A model generated the notes under the pieces. It saw only the letters and a list, made by a program, of their open reading frames with translations. It was not told the DNA's origin and did not search any database. The translations under genes were made by a program, and so were the position numbers. From JAAYFJ01 sp964344295 (GTDB lineage Bacteria; Bacillota; Clostridia; Tissierellales; Peptoniphilaceae), in NCBI GenBank assembly GCA_964344295.1, contig CAYFMR010000005.1, positions 19,797 through 83,796 of the forward strand: a DNA stretch of 64,000 nt, read 5' to 3'. Position 1 is the first letter of the stretch. Every line of letters begins with the position of its first letter. Of this stretch, positions 9,300 to 17,772 are shown one piece after another.

Positions 9300-9607
9300 T
9301 TGGAAGCGATTCACGCGCGCTTGGAAGGGCAGGCGCGTATGGTGGAGAAGCACACAGCCACTCTAACCACAGCGACGGACAACATTCGCTCCAAGAGAAG
9401 AAAGCCTGCTTGGAACACAAGGGGCGCGATGTCTTTTTGGCCACAGACCACAATACTCTGTCGCAACAAGCTGAGGTGGACGAGATCCAAGGGGACCGAG
9501 CATGGAAAGCGGAAGAAAATGACCAAAGTCATGGAAATCTTAGCCCCTCGAAGCACGGCAACCCTGGAAAAACGAATTTACCAACCTGTTCAGGAAGGCG
9601 AATTTGA
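9300..9607 (+). pseudogene. Broken PHP-domain metal-dependent hydrolase fragment
   Basis: In the frame that reads CAC at 9353, the translation gives HSHSNHSDG and, ~27 residues later, LATDHNT. These are the two N-terminal metal-binding signatures of PHP-domain phosphoesterases, at the right spacing. After ~25 more residues the sequence becomes unrelated and the frame stops at 9607, so the remaining ~150-200 residues of a PHP protein are missing. No credible start with a ribosome site precedes it. It is a 5' remnant lying in the debris field between the Xre gene and mcrB. Confidence 0.55.
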
Positions 9608-9765
9608 TCGCTTGGAAGTCGTGACAAGCGTTGGCACATTCCCCTTCTCTTATCCAAGAAAAAAATTCGGTGGGTTTGCCTTTGCCAGCCCCATCTTCAT
9701 CTGCGACGCGCCTACGCAATGACCTGCGGCGCAAGATCAAAATAAAGCGATCGTATAAAAGAAAC

Positions 9766-9801
9766 AAAAAGCCCGGACATTTTTGCATGTCCGGGCTTTT
9801 A
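9766..9801. terminator. Bidirectional hairpin terminator before mcrBC
   Basis: AAAAGCCCGGACAT and ATGTCCGGGCTTTT pair perfectly (14 bp) around a short loop. There are A and T runs on both sides, so it can act in either direction. Confidence 0.85.
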
Positions 9802-9882
9802 TTCTCCTAATCGCTTGCAAGGTAATGCGACGTAAAAGACCACACAAGAGTGAAATTTGCCACTGCATAAGCATGCACTGCC

Positions 9883-9986
9883 AAACCTCCACGCATCACC
9901 TGTAGGCCTTGCAATAAAGGCATTTTACATTGAATCGCCTCACGGGTAATGCTAGAATGAAGATAGGATGGGAGGAGAATTTCATG
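9883..9986 (+). repeat. Promoter/leader module, copy 1 (before mcrB)
   Basis: About 105 bases that recur at 13184-13291 downstream of mcrC. The two copies share the identical core CCTTGCAATAAAGGC, the AAACCTCC block, a TTGAAY-17-TARAAT promoter in register, and an ATG at the end. Overall identity by eye is ~70%. They are direct repeats bracketing the mcrBC operon. Confidence 0.7.
9930..9958 (+). promoter_or_regulatory. Promoter of mcrBC
   Basis: TTGAAT (9930-9935), a 17-base spacer and TAGAAT (9953-9958), with TGC directly before the -10 as in an extended -10. It lies 26 bases before the mcrB start. Confidence 0.65.
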
Positions 9987-12110
9987 GATGAAAAATATCA
10001 ATTTGATTGGGTGGATTTTTACGAGGAATTGACTGTAAAGCTATTGCCGTACAAAGATAACCGAACAGAACTGATCAGCAAGGTCAGGGAAATTTATACA
10101 AAGACCGGCATAAACATGCCCACATTGGATAAGGACAACCAGCTGACGGACATAGACCCTTTTACCTTCTTCGGGCTGTTTAACAAAAAGCTGAGAGAGG
10201 AGAATCGCATCAAGATACTGGAAGCGATTGCCGAATTGTTTGACATGAAGAGCACAGTTCCGTCCTCCTTTGATAGTTTGCCGGTATTAAACCCACAGAA
10301 TTCGATGTTCTACCGTTTTAGTGATGAGCGAGGAGAGCATGATATCGACGACTTGTGGGAATTGTTTACATCTGCTTTGGCCTACGCGGAAGCCCCAACG
10401 GATGAGCATAAGGAGGCCGTCTCTCATTATTTTGACTTGGTGATCCAACAAAAAGGGAACGGCAATAGCAAAATTACCATGGGCCTCTATTGGATTTCTC
10501 CGAGCACTTTTATGAACCTAGATGTTCGCAACGAGTGGTATATCTACGAGTCAGGAAAGATTCCAAAAGAGGTGGTTAAAAAACTTCCCAAAATTGAGCC
10601 GAAGATTTCTTCTTCGAAATATTTTCTCATTACGGAGGAATTGCGTAACTACTTGGAGAGCTCTCGATCTGATCCGAAAGACTTCAAAGAATTGTCCGCT
10701 GATGCGTGGGAGTGTTCCAAGGAGAACAACGTAGATGATAACGTAGATGGGGACGTGGACATCACCCGTTATTGGATTTACTCGTCGGGAAAAAACTCGT
10801 GTATGTGGGATGAATTTTATGATGCAGGAATCATGGCGATCGGTTGGGGCGAAATAGGGGATCTAAGTACTTTTAAAACGAAAGACGATATGAAGGAGAA
10901 GATGAGAGAGACCTACCATACGAACCTGTCGTACACCATGACATCTCATGCTACTTGGCAATTTGCGAATGAGATGCAGGTTGGTGATGTCATTTTCGTT
11001 AAGCATGGGCTCCACAAAGTGATTGGTCATGGCATTGTGACATCCGAATATGAATTTGATGAAGATAGAACAGATGAGTTTAAACATGTCCGCAGGGTTA
11101 ACTGGACCCATCGGGGCGAATGGGATCACCCGGGACAAGCGGTGGGGAAGACTTTAACTGAGATCACTAACTACACAGAGTATGTGAAAAAGCTGAAGGC
11201 GCTATTTGAAGATGAGTCGGAACAAGATATAGAAGAACCGGAGAAATCGTATCCGACCTATACGAAAAAGGATTTCCTCTCGGAAGTCTTTATGTCAGAA
11301 GAGGACTACGATCAATTGACTTCCGTGTTGCGCTTTAAAAAGAACATGATTTTGCAAGGTGCGCCGGGTGTCGGGAAAACGTTTGCGGCCAAAAGGCTTG
11401 CCTATTCTATCATGGGCGAGAAAGATGTGGAGAGAGTGATGATGGTGCAATTCCATCAGAGCTATTCTTATGAAGATTTCATTATGGGCTATAGGCCGGT
11501 CGGGGACGGTTTTGAGCTGAGACGGGGAGCCTTTTATCATTTTTGTAAAAAAGCTGAGATAGATGAGGACAATGACTATTTCTTCATCATTGATGAGATC
11601 AATCGAGGAAACTTAAGCAAAGTCTTTGGTGAGTTATTAATGCTCGTGGAGGTCGATAAGCGGGGTGTTCCCTTGCAACTCTTATACTCGGATGAAAAAT
11701 TTGCCGTTCCCAAGAACGTCCACCTCATCGGTATGATGAACACGGCCGATCGCAGCCTGGCCATGATGGACTATGCACTGCGAAGAAGGTTTGCATTTTT
11801 CGAAATGAAGCCGGGATTTTCGACGGATGGATTTAAGGCATATCAAAGCGAGTTGGAAAATGAAAAATTCGATAGCCTCATACGCTGTGTGGAGGAACTT
11901 AATAAAGTTATCGAATCTGATGAATCCTTAGGTGATGGTTTCCGCATTGGTCATAGCTATTTTTGCAGATTAACGCCGGAGATCGTAGATGAGCGAGCAT
12001 TATCCGGTATCGTCGAATACGAAATCATTCCTCTTCTGAAAGAATATTGGTTTGATGAGCCTGAAAAGGTGAGAGAGTGGAGTGATAAACTGAGGAGAGC
12101 GATCCGATGA
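9984..12110 (+). CDS. mcrB: McrB-type GTPase/AAA+ subunit of a type IV restriction system, with an EVE-like domain
   Basis: Motor subunit of a methylation-dependent McrBC nuclease, which recognises modified invading DNA. From ATG 9984 (site GGAGGAG 9 bases before), 708 aa. Residues ~1-230 form an N-terminal region I do not recognise. Residues ~259-390 resemble an EVE-type modified-base reader (RYWIYSSG start, ATWQFANEMQVGD). An AAA+ domain follows, with Walker A GAPGVGKT at 459-466, Walker B FIIDEINRGN near 534-542 and the McrB signature MNTADRS near 585. A longer reading from 9930 would begin inside the -35 box and is rejected. The stop overlaps the mcrC start (ATGA). Base composition is more AT-rich than in the glycogen operon, suggesting transfer. 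Confidence 0.9.
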   Translation: MDEKYQFDWVDFYEELTVKLLPYKDNRTELISKVREIYTKTGINMPTLDKDNQLTDIDPFTFFGLFNKKLREENRIKILEAIAELFDMKSTVPSSFDSLPVLNPQNSMFYRFSDERGEHDIDDLWELFTSALAYAEAPTDEHKEAVSHYFDLVIQQKGNGNSKITMGLYWISPSTFMNLDVRNEWYIYESGKIPKEVVKKLPKIEPKISSSKYFLITEELRNYLESSRSDPKDFKELSADAWECSKENNVDDNVDGDVDITRYWIYSSGKNSCMWDEFYDAGIMAIGWGEIGDLSTFKTKDDMKEKMRETYHTNLSYTMTSHATWQFANEMQVGDVIFVKHGLHKVIGHGIVTSEYEFDEDRTDEFKHVRRVNWTHRGEWDHPGQAVGKTLTEITNYTEYVKKLKALFEDESEQDIEEPEKSYPTYTKKDFLSEVFMSEEDYDQLTSVLRFKKNMILQGAPGVGKTFAAKRLAYSIMGEKDVERVMMVQFHQSYSYEDFIMGYRPVGDGFELRRGAFYHFCKKAEIDEDNDYFFIIDEINRGNLSKVFGELLMLVEVDKRGVPLQLLYSDEKFAVPKNVHLIGMMNTADRSLAMMDYALRRRFAFFEMKPGFSTDGFKAYQSELENEKFDSLIRCVEELNKVIESDESLGDGFRIGHSYFCRLTPEIVDERALSGIVEYEIIPLLKEYWFDEPEKVREWSDKLRRAIR

Positions 12111-13156
12111 TCGCCATACAGAACGTCTATTACATGCTCACCTATGCTTTTCAGGTCTTGAATACACAAGGATACAAAAAAATTGCCACAGAATCCTTTG
12201 AAAACACGGCGGAACTTATGGCAGCAATCTTGGAGCAAGGCATTGCTTTGCAATTAAAACGAGGGTTAGGGAGGGAGTATATCCCCCAAACAGAGGCGTG
12301 TTCATCGATTCGTGGCAAGATTGATCTCGCAGAATCCATCAAGACGCAAAGCATGTTAAGACAGCAACTGATTTGCACCTATGACGATTTTTCTGTGAAT
12401 AGCATGATGAATCGCATTTTGAAATCTACTGTTGAAATCCTCCTCAAAGCAGATATCAGCAAAGAGAGGAAGAAAAATTTGCGTAAGCAGATGATTTTCT
12501 TTGCCGATATCATGCTCGTTGATTTGCACACTGTGGACTGGAATATGCAATATAATCGGCACAACCGTTCCTACCAGATGCTGATTTCTGTGTGTTACCT
12601 AGTTGTGGAGGGCTTGTTGCACACGAATTCTGAGGGAGTAACATACTTGATGAATTTTCTGGACGAGCAGAGAATGAGTCGCCTCTATGAAAAGTTTGTC
12701 CTTGAATATTACAGAAGGCATTATCCGGAACTAAATGCCGTCGCATCTCAGATCACATGGGCACTTGATGATGGTGTTGGGGCGATGTTGCCTACTATGC
12801 AAAGTGATATCACGCTTTCGAAAGGAAGCGATGTATTGATCATTGACACCAAGTATTATGCCCGCACGTCACAGGTGCGATATGGTACTCACACACTGCA
12901 CTCCAATAATCTCTACCAGATCTTTACCTATGTGAAGAACAAAGACGCTGAGTTCGGCGATGAGCCGCACAGAGTTTCCGGCATGCTTTTATACGCGGCT
13001 ACGGATGAGGCCATCCAGCCCAATCAAGTGTATCAGATGAGTGGAAACCGAATTGATGTCAAGACATTGGACCTAAATTGTGAATTCTCTATGATCGCAG
13101 CCGGCCTGAACGAAATTGTGGAGGAACACTTCGGGCTGCCTGGAAAGCCCAGCTAA
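12107..13156 (+). CDS. mcrC: McrC-type nuclease subunit of McrBC
   Basis: Nuclease partner of McrB, 349 aa. The first ~200 residues form the DUF2357/McrC N-terminal domain that contacts McrB. The C-terminal PD-(D/E)xK nuclease has Asp234 in MQSDITL and Asp247-x-Lys249 in LIIDTKYY, so the catalytic residues are intact. Its start overlaps mcrB by 4 bases, as expected for a coupled pair. A truncated but close relative lies at 63263-63800 on the other strand. The operon could be active as far as the sequence shows. Confidence 0.9.
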   Translation: MIAIQNVYYMLTYAFQVLNTQGYKKIATESFENTAELMAAILEQGIALQLKRGLGREYIPQTEACSSIRGKIDLAESIKTQSMLRQQLICTYDDFSVNSMMNRILKSTVEILLKADISKERKKNLRKQMIFFADIMLVDLHTVDWNMQYNRHNRSYQMLISVCYLVVEGLLHTNSEGVTYLMNFLDEQRMSRLYEKFVLEYYRRHYPELNAVASQITWALDDGVGAMLPTMQSDITLSKGSDVLIIDTKYYARTSQVRYGTHTLHSNNLYQIFTYVKNKDAEFGDEPHRVSGMLLYAATDEAIQPNQVYQMSGNRIDVKTLDLNCEFSMIAAGLNEIVEEHFGLPGKPS

Positions 13157-13183
13157 AGATGCATGAGAATCCTATGTGGAAGA

Positions 13184-13291
13184 AAACCTCCTCGAATAAT
13201 CTGTAAGCCTTGCAATAAAGGCGTTTTGAATTGAACAGCTGCTCCTATAATGCTAAAATAAAGAGAGCCTGAGATGGAAGAAATTTCTATG
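13184..13291 (+). repeat. Promoter/leader module, copy 2 (after mcrC)
   Basis: Direct repeat of 9883-9986. It carries the same CCTTGCAATAAAGGC core and the promoter TTGAAC (13231-13236), 17 bases, TAAAAT (13254-13259) with TGC before the -10. It ends at an ATG (13289) that opens only an 11-codon frame. Confidence 0.7.
13231..13259 (+). promoter_or_regulatory. Promoter for the gene downstream of mcrBC
   Basis: TTGAAC-N17-TAAAAT with an extended -10 TGC, in the same register as the mcrBC promoter. An overlapping TATAAT lies at 13246-13251. Confidence 0.6.
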
Positions 13292-13382
13292 AACGCACAT
13301 GGTTTGTTTGATATAAGAAATTGACTAAGAGATGGTGCATATATGATCAGTAGGTTGATCAGTGGTCAAATGGTGTTCAATA

Positions 13383-13802
13383 TGGATTTAAAAGGCTAAG
13401 GAAGAGTATATCAGCGGCATCAAAGAAGAGGTCGAAAGGCTCTCGAAGATTTATCGAGACTTGTTTGAAGAGTGTTCGATTTACTTGGAAAAAATAAGTG
13501 GCGTTTCGCTTGAGGCGAACGTACTCAAGGGCCTCGGGACGGCCAGCGGTGCCGTAGGTAAGTTCATTGGCAGCATTCCACTCGTCAAAGAAGGCAAGGT
13601 GGACGAATTCTTGCAAGACAGCGGCAATCAAATCAAATCCAATGCACAAGAGATTGAGAGGAGCTCGGTTCTCGCCTTTGCAGAAATTAGCAACCCTGGA
13701 ACCAATGTGTTGATCGACAAGCTGGAAGACTTAATCCAGATTTATAACCACACCAAGAAAATCTACTTTGATGATGAGAAGATTTACGTGTTAGCCGGAT
13801 AG
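13383..13802 (+). pseudogene. Unrecognised gene downstream of mcrBC, probably frameshifted near its 5' end
   Basis: The main frame is open from 13392 to the stop at 13800-13802 and reads charged, helical sequence (KEEYISGIKEEVERLSKIY, then a Gly/Ala-rich stretch and an acidic C-terminus). It has no ATG. The only in-frame start candidate is TTG 13461 without a clear ribosome site, and it would cut the helical part. ATG 13382 (MDLKG then TAA) sits one base out of frame, so a single-base change at the AAAAGG run near 13391-13396 would give a continuous MDLKAKEEYISG start. Either the gene is broken or the base is an assembly error. It shares the promoter type of mcrBC, so it may have been cargo of the same defence locus. 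I do not know its function. Confidence 0.5.
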
Positions 13803-13954
13803 AGATTAAGTGGAAACGCACTGCGAACCGCAAAGGTGGCAGTGCGTTTTTGATGCGAAACGCGTCTTGTGGCTTAAACTGTGAAGTCAACATGCCAAGG
13901 GGGTACAACATAGGCAGACGAGTGGGGTTTCGAATGATAAGGTGAGGTGGGGGA

Positions 13955-14620
13955 GTGAAGGTGAGTCAATACGAGGATTTGAGGGCACAATTTGAGGCCC
14001 ATGCCGATGAAAAAACGGCGGAGCAAATGGCGGCGTATATGAGGGGTTTGTTTGCGTTTTACGGTCTGAAGGCAGGGAAGCGTAAGGAGCTGAGTCAAGC
14101 ATGGATAAAAGAGGCCAGAAAGCGCAAGGTCGTGGATTGGGATTTGCTAGACAAGTGTTATGCAGATGAGCATCGGGAGTGCCAGTATTTTGTGGTGGAT
14201 GCTCTCAAGGCTATGCAGAGGTTTTTGACTTATGAGGATGTCCCGCGGATCTGGCCCTACATCAAAGAAAAACAGTGGTGGGACACCATTGACGGTCTGG
14301 CCGGCGTCATCGGGCATATCGCCTTAAAGGATGAGCGGATGGATGATCTCATGTTGGAGTGGTCTGTGGATGAGGACTTTTGGGTGCGACGAGTGGCCAT
14401 ACTCCACCAGCTCAAGAACAAGGACAAGACGAATGCGCAACTGTTGGAAACCATCTTGGTGCGGAACTTCGGCAGTGACGAGTTCTTTATCAACAAGGCA
14501 ATCGGATGGAGCTTGCGCGAGTATTCCAAGACGAATCCCGGTTGGGTGAGGGATTTTGTCGAAACCCATGAGGCGGAGATGGCCCCACTGAGTATCAAGG
14601 AAGCAAGTAAATATATATAG
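13955..14620 (+). CDS. AlkD-type DNA alkylation repair glycosylase (HEAT-like repeats)
   Basis: Predicted to excise positively charged alkylated purines (3-methyladenine, 7-methylguanine) without base flipping. The 221 aa are all-helical with HEAT-like repeats. Trp109 and Asp113 in the WWDTID motif fall at the positions of the catalytic Trp and Asp of Bacillus cereus AlkD, and Trp185 in AIGWSLREYSK matches its second active-site Trp. The GTG start at 13955 follows GGTGGGGGA. GTG 13961 is an alternative. It stands alone between the mcrBC region and the dehydratase cluster. Confidence 0.88.
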   Translation: MKVSQYEDLRAQFEAHADEKTAEQMAAYMRGLFAFYGLKAGKRKELSQAWIKEARKRKVVDWDLLDKCYADEHRECQYFVVDALKAMQRFLTYEDVPRIWPYIKEKQWWDTIDGLAGVIGHIALKDERMDDLMLEWSVDEDFWVRRVAILHQLKNKDKTNAQLLETILVRNFGSDEFFINKAIGWSLREYSKTNPGWVRDFVETHEAEMAPLSIKEASKYI

Positions 14621-14718
14621 GGGGTTCGTATCAAACAGCCTGTGCGTGAGACATCGCACGGGCTATTTTTGTCGGGACAGGGAGGCGGGGGCCTTTTATG
14701 CAAGCCCACTTTCTGTGG

Positions 14719-14724
14719 TATAAT
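14719..14724 (+). promoter_or_regulatory. Extended -10 of the 2-hydroxyacyl-CoA dehydratase operon
   Basis: TATAAT preceded by TGG, 75 bases upstream of the preferred start at 14800. A weak TTATGC lies 17 bases further upstream. A -10 here makes the upstream ATG 14698 an unlikely start. Confidence 0.5.
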
Positions 14725-14799
14725 GGACTTCAAATGGTAAAGATTGTCAATGCCGTGTGGGCGAAAGGTCCCGGAGAACCGGTGTATCTAGGGGGAGTT

Positions 14800-16074
14800 A
14801 TGATTAAGTCAGTGGAGGATTTCGGCAATTTCATAGAGAAGATGGTGGTGAAGTCCCCTGAAAAGGCGAGACGATGGCTGCTCTTGGGCTATCAGTTCTA
14901 TGGTCTGAAGCTCAGGTGGTTTCCGGATCGCCGGCTGCCCTCTGCCAAGCGCAAGGTGGCGGTGGATTTGAACAGGACCGTGCAAAAATTGTTTAAGGAG
15001 CCGGACAATATCGCCTTGGTGAATATCTTTATGCCCTGCGAGATTTTGGAGGCCATGGACATGGTGCCCATGTGCGCCGAGCTCCTCGCCGGGTTTATTA
15101 ATGGCACTTACAGCGAGGGGATCTTTGCCGAAGAGGCGCAAAAGGAGGGCATTGCAGAGACCTATTGCTCTTACCACAAGATTTTCTTGGGCACGGCCTA
15201 TACCCGGGTGTTGCCGCCGCCCAAGGCCATTATCAACACGTCCTTTGCCTGCGATGCCAACAACCTCACCTTTCAGGAGTTGGCGACGCAGATGGATATC
15301 CCCCATTACTATATTGACGTGCCCTATGGCCAGTCCGAGGAGAGCGTGCAGCAGGTGGCGGCGGAGCTGCGGGAGGCGACCGCATTTTTGGAAGAGGTAA
15401 GCGGGAAGCGCCTGGATGAGGAAAAGCTCAAGGCGGCGGTGGGCAGGTCCCAAAAGAGCATTGAACTCTTCCGGCAGATTTTGGAGAAAAAGCGCGACCT
15501 CTACCTGCCCGGCGATGTCACCAGCGAAATGTATGAAGTCTATCTCGTCCATAACGGACTGGGGACGGCGATGTGTTACGATTACGCCAAGACGTTTCTC
15601 GACGATTTCAAACGGGCCAAAGCGTTTACGGGGATTAAAATACTGTGGCTACATGTGGTGCCCCATTGGCAAAAGCCCGTCATCGACTTATTTGACTTTA
15701 ATGAGGACTGCCAGATTATCGCCTGTGACATGAACTTTGAGAACCTGGTGGACCTGGATCCGGAAAAGCCTTACGAGAGCATGGCTCGGCGGCTGGTTTA
15801 TAGCCATTGGAGCACGGGACAGTCCAGGATAGACAAGGCGGTGGAGATGGGGAAATACCTGCAGGTGGACGGGGTCATCTGCTTTTGCCAATGGGGCTGC
15901 AAACAGACCCTGGGATTGGCGGACCTCTTTAAGGAAGCCTTTGAAGCGGAGGGCATGCCACTTCTGGTCTTGGACGGCGACGGAGCGGATCGACGCAATG
16001 CCTTTGACGGTCAGGTGTCCACGCGATTAAACGCCTTTGTCGAGATGTTGAAGGGGAGAAAATATGGTGGATAA
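14800..16074 (+). CDS. 2-hydroxyacyl-CoA dehydratase family subunit (HgdB/BcrC-like, PF06050 type)
   Basis: One subunit of an iron-sulfur 2-hydroxyacyl-CoA dehydratase (or a benzoyl-CoA-reductase-like relative), used by anaerobes to ferment amino acids through radical dehydration. It has 424 aa from ATG 14800, which follows GGGGGAG by 3 bases. The in-frame ATG 14698 lies before the -10 box. Conserved Cys residues that could bind the cluster appear in FMPCEILEAM, TYCSYH and CFCQWGCKQT. It overlaps the next gene by 11 bases. The activator encoded beyond the gap supports the family. The actual substrate is unknown. Confidence 0.85.
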   Translation: MIKSVEDFGNFIEKMVVKSPEKARRWLLLGYQFYGLKLRWFPDRRLPSAKRKVAVDLNRTVQKLFKEPDNIALVNIFMPCEILEAMDMVPMCAELLAGFINGTYSEGIFAEEAQKEGIAETYCSYHKIFLGTAYTRVLPPPKAIINTSFACDANNLTFQELATQMDIPHYYIDVPYGQSEESVQQVAAELREATAFLEEVSGKRLDEEKLKAAVGRSQKSIELFRQILEKKRDLYLPGDVTSEMYEVYLVHNGLGTAMCYDYAKTFLDDFKRAKAFTGIKILWLHVVPHWQKPVIDLFDFNEDCQIIACDMNFENLVDLDPEKPYESMARRLVYSHWSTGQSRIDKAVEMGKYLQVDGVICFCQWGCKQTLGLADLFKEAFEAEGMPLLVLDGDGADRRNAFDGQVSTRLNAFVEMLKGRKYGG

Positions 16075-16895
16075 ACTGTATTACGTTTGCAAATACACGC
16101 CCTTGGAACTACTGGAGTCCTACGGGTTTGAGGTGGAACGCCTGGAGCCGGCTTTGGACGCGGCGGATAGCGGAGAGTCCCTGGCCCATCCCAACCTCTG
16201 TGGCTATGGGAAGGCCATCTTGCAGGCGGTGGAGGAGGGGGCCATCACCCGGCTCTTCTTAATGGATTGCTGCGATGTGTGTAGGCGGGTCTACGATGTT
16301 TTGGCGGTCAAAAAAGACCTGGACTTCCTGTATTTCATGGGTCTCCCCCACAAGAACGGTCCTCTCGCGAGGAGGCAGATGAAGAAGGAACTGTTGTGGC
16401 TGGACGATTTCTTGCAGCAGAGAACCGGCCGGGCGCTCGATGAGGCCAAGGCGCGGGAACTGTGGAGACAGGGGATTTTGCAAATCCGGGCAGAACGGCC
16501 GACGGAGGAGCATTTGGTGTTGACGGGTGCCCACGGCAATGCCGGCTTGCAAGGGCAAATCGAGCGGGTGACCGGGTTGCCGGTGTGGGACGACACCTGC
16601 AACGGAAACCGGGAACTGGCCGAGGAAGCGGGGGAGGAGTTCTTCGCGGATTACGGGGCCGCTTTGCTTTCCCAACCGAGTCCCTGTATGCGAATGCAGT
16701 TTAAAAGGCCGGAGGACCCGCAGGGGATGGGGACGATTTGCCACACGATTAAGTTTTGTGATTACTATGGCTTTCAATACCGGCACCTGCGGGACGGGGA
16801 CAAGCCCCTATTGAAAATCGAGACGGACTGCACCACCCAGAGTCAGGGGCAGATTGAGACCAGATTGGAGGCCTTTGCCGAAGTGATTGATCCGA
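16064..16895 (+). CDS. Second 2-hydroxyacyl-CoA dehydratase-like subunit (3' end lost in gap)
   Basis: About 277 residues are visible before the N run. Cys residues occur in the early CKYTP, in LMDCCDVCRRVYD and in TDCTTQSQGQIETRLEAF, the last being a motif seen near the C-terminus of these subunits. Sequence and position fit the partner subunit of the gene at 14800. The start ATG 16064 lies inside the preceding gene. Reading straight through the gap would fuse it to the activator, but the 100-N run is a placeholder, so that fusion is not real evidence. Only the last few dozen residues are probably missing. Confidence 0.8.
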
Positions 16896-16995
16896 NNNNN
16901 NNNNNNNNNNNNNNNNNNNNNNNNNNNNNNNNNNNNNNNNNNNNNNNNNNNNNNNNNNNNNNNNNNNNNNNNNNNNNNNNNNNNNNNNNNNNNNN
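16896..16995. other. Scaffold gap (100 N)
   Basis: Exactly 100 N, the conventional length for a gap of unknown size. It hides the end of the dehydratase subunit gene and the start of the activator gene. Confidence 0.98.
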
Positions 16996-17665
16996 CGGGG
17001 TGGATAAGAGCGGACGCCGGGCCTTTGAAGCGGCGTTAAAGGCGGGAGGCCTGCAGGAAAAGGACATTGCCAAGGTGGTGACCACGGGGTATGGTCGAAA
17101 GAACCTGCAGCTGTCCGACTCTTCCATTACGGAGATCACCTGCCACGCGAAGGGCGCCCGATTTCTCTATCCCCAGGTGCGAACGGTGATTGACATCGGG
17201 GGACAGGACTCCAAGGTCATCGTCTTAGATGACGAGGGAAATGTGGTGAACTTTGTGATGAACGATAAGTGCGCCGCGGGGACGGGCCGGTTCTTGGAGA
17301 CCATGGCCAGAACCTTGGATGTGAGTTTGGACGAGATGAGCACCTTGGGTTTAAAGGGGAACCCGGTGACCATCTCCAGTACCTGTACCGTGTTTGCGGA
17401 GTCGGAGGTGGTATCTCTCATCGCCAACAACACCGCCATGGCGGACATCATAAACGGGCTCAACCAATCCATCGCCTCTCGAACCATCTCCCAGGCCAGA
17501 CGGGCCAAGGGTCAGGCGCCCTATATGATGACCGGCGGCGTGTCCAACAATGCGGGCGTGGTGAAGGCCTTGGAAAAAGAACTGGGCGAGAGCATCTATG
17601 TGCCCCGGGAGGCGCAGATCTGCGGCGCCTTGGGAGCGGCTCTCTTTGCCTTGGAGTCCATGTAG
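16996..17665 (+). CDS. 2-hydroxyacyl-CoA dehydratase activator (HgdC-like ATPase), 5' end lost in gap
   Basis: ATP-driven electron-donor protein that reduces the dehydratase. The visible ~222 residues cover most of the ASKHA-fold BadF/BadG/HgdC family. They include VIDIGGQDSKVI, the first cluster cysteine in NDKCAAGTGRFLE, the second in SSTCTVFAESEV, and the C-terminal TGGVSNNAGV and ICGALGAALFA motifs. The N-terminal phosphate-binding GIDIGS-type motif is missing and must lie in the gap. Dimeric activators bind one 4Fe-4S through these two cysteines (family knowledge). Confidence 0.9.
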
Positions 17666-17772
17666 GGTGGAAAGGCCGAGAAAACCGGTGTATCCTTCCC
17701 GGCTTATGGGTATAACCATATAGAATGACATTCGATATTTAGCTTTAACTCATAAAATGGAAGGAGGATAAC

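Noticed and set aside
9300..9722. 140-residue plus-strand frame in the debris before mcrBC
   Set aside because: Its basic composition and lack of any motif contrast with the PHP signatures in the neighbouring frame. It is a shadow frame.
9930..9983. Longer McrB start at ATG 9930
   Set aside because: It would begin inside the -35 box. ATG 9984 has a strong ribosome site at correct distance.
14809..15552. 247-residue minus-strand frame opposite the dehydratase gene
   Set aside because: It is antisense to a clear family member and lacks known motifs or a ribosome site.
16064..17665. A single 533-residue dehydratase-activator fusion
   Set aside because: The frame only continues because the placeholder of 100 N is not a stop. 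The two halves belong to families normally encoded by separate genes.
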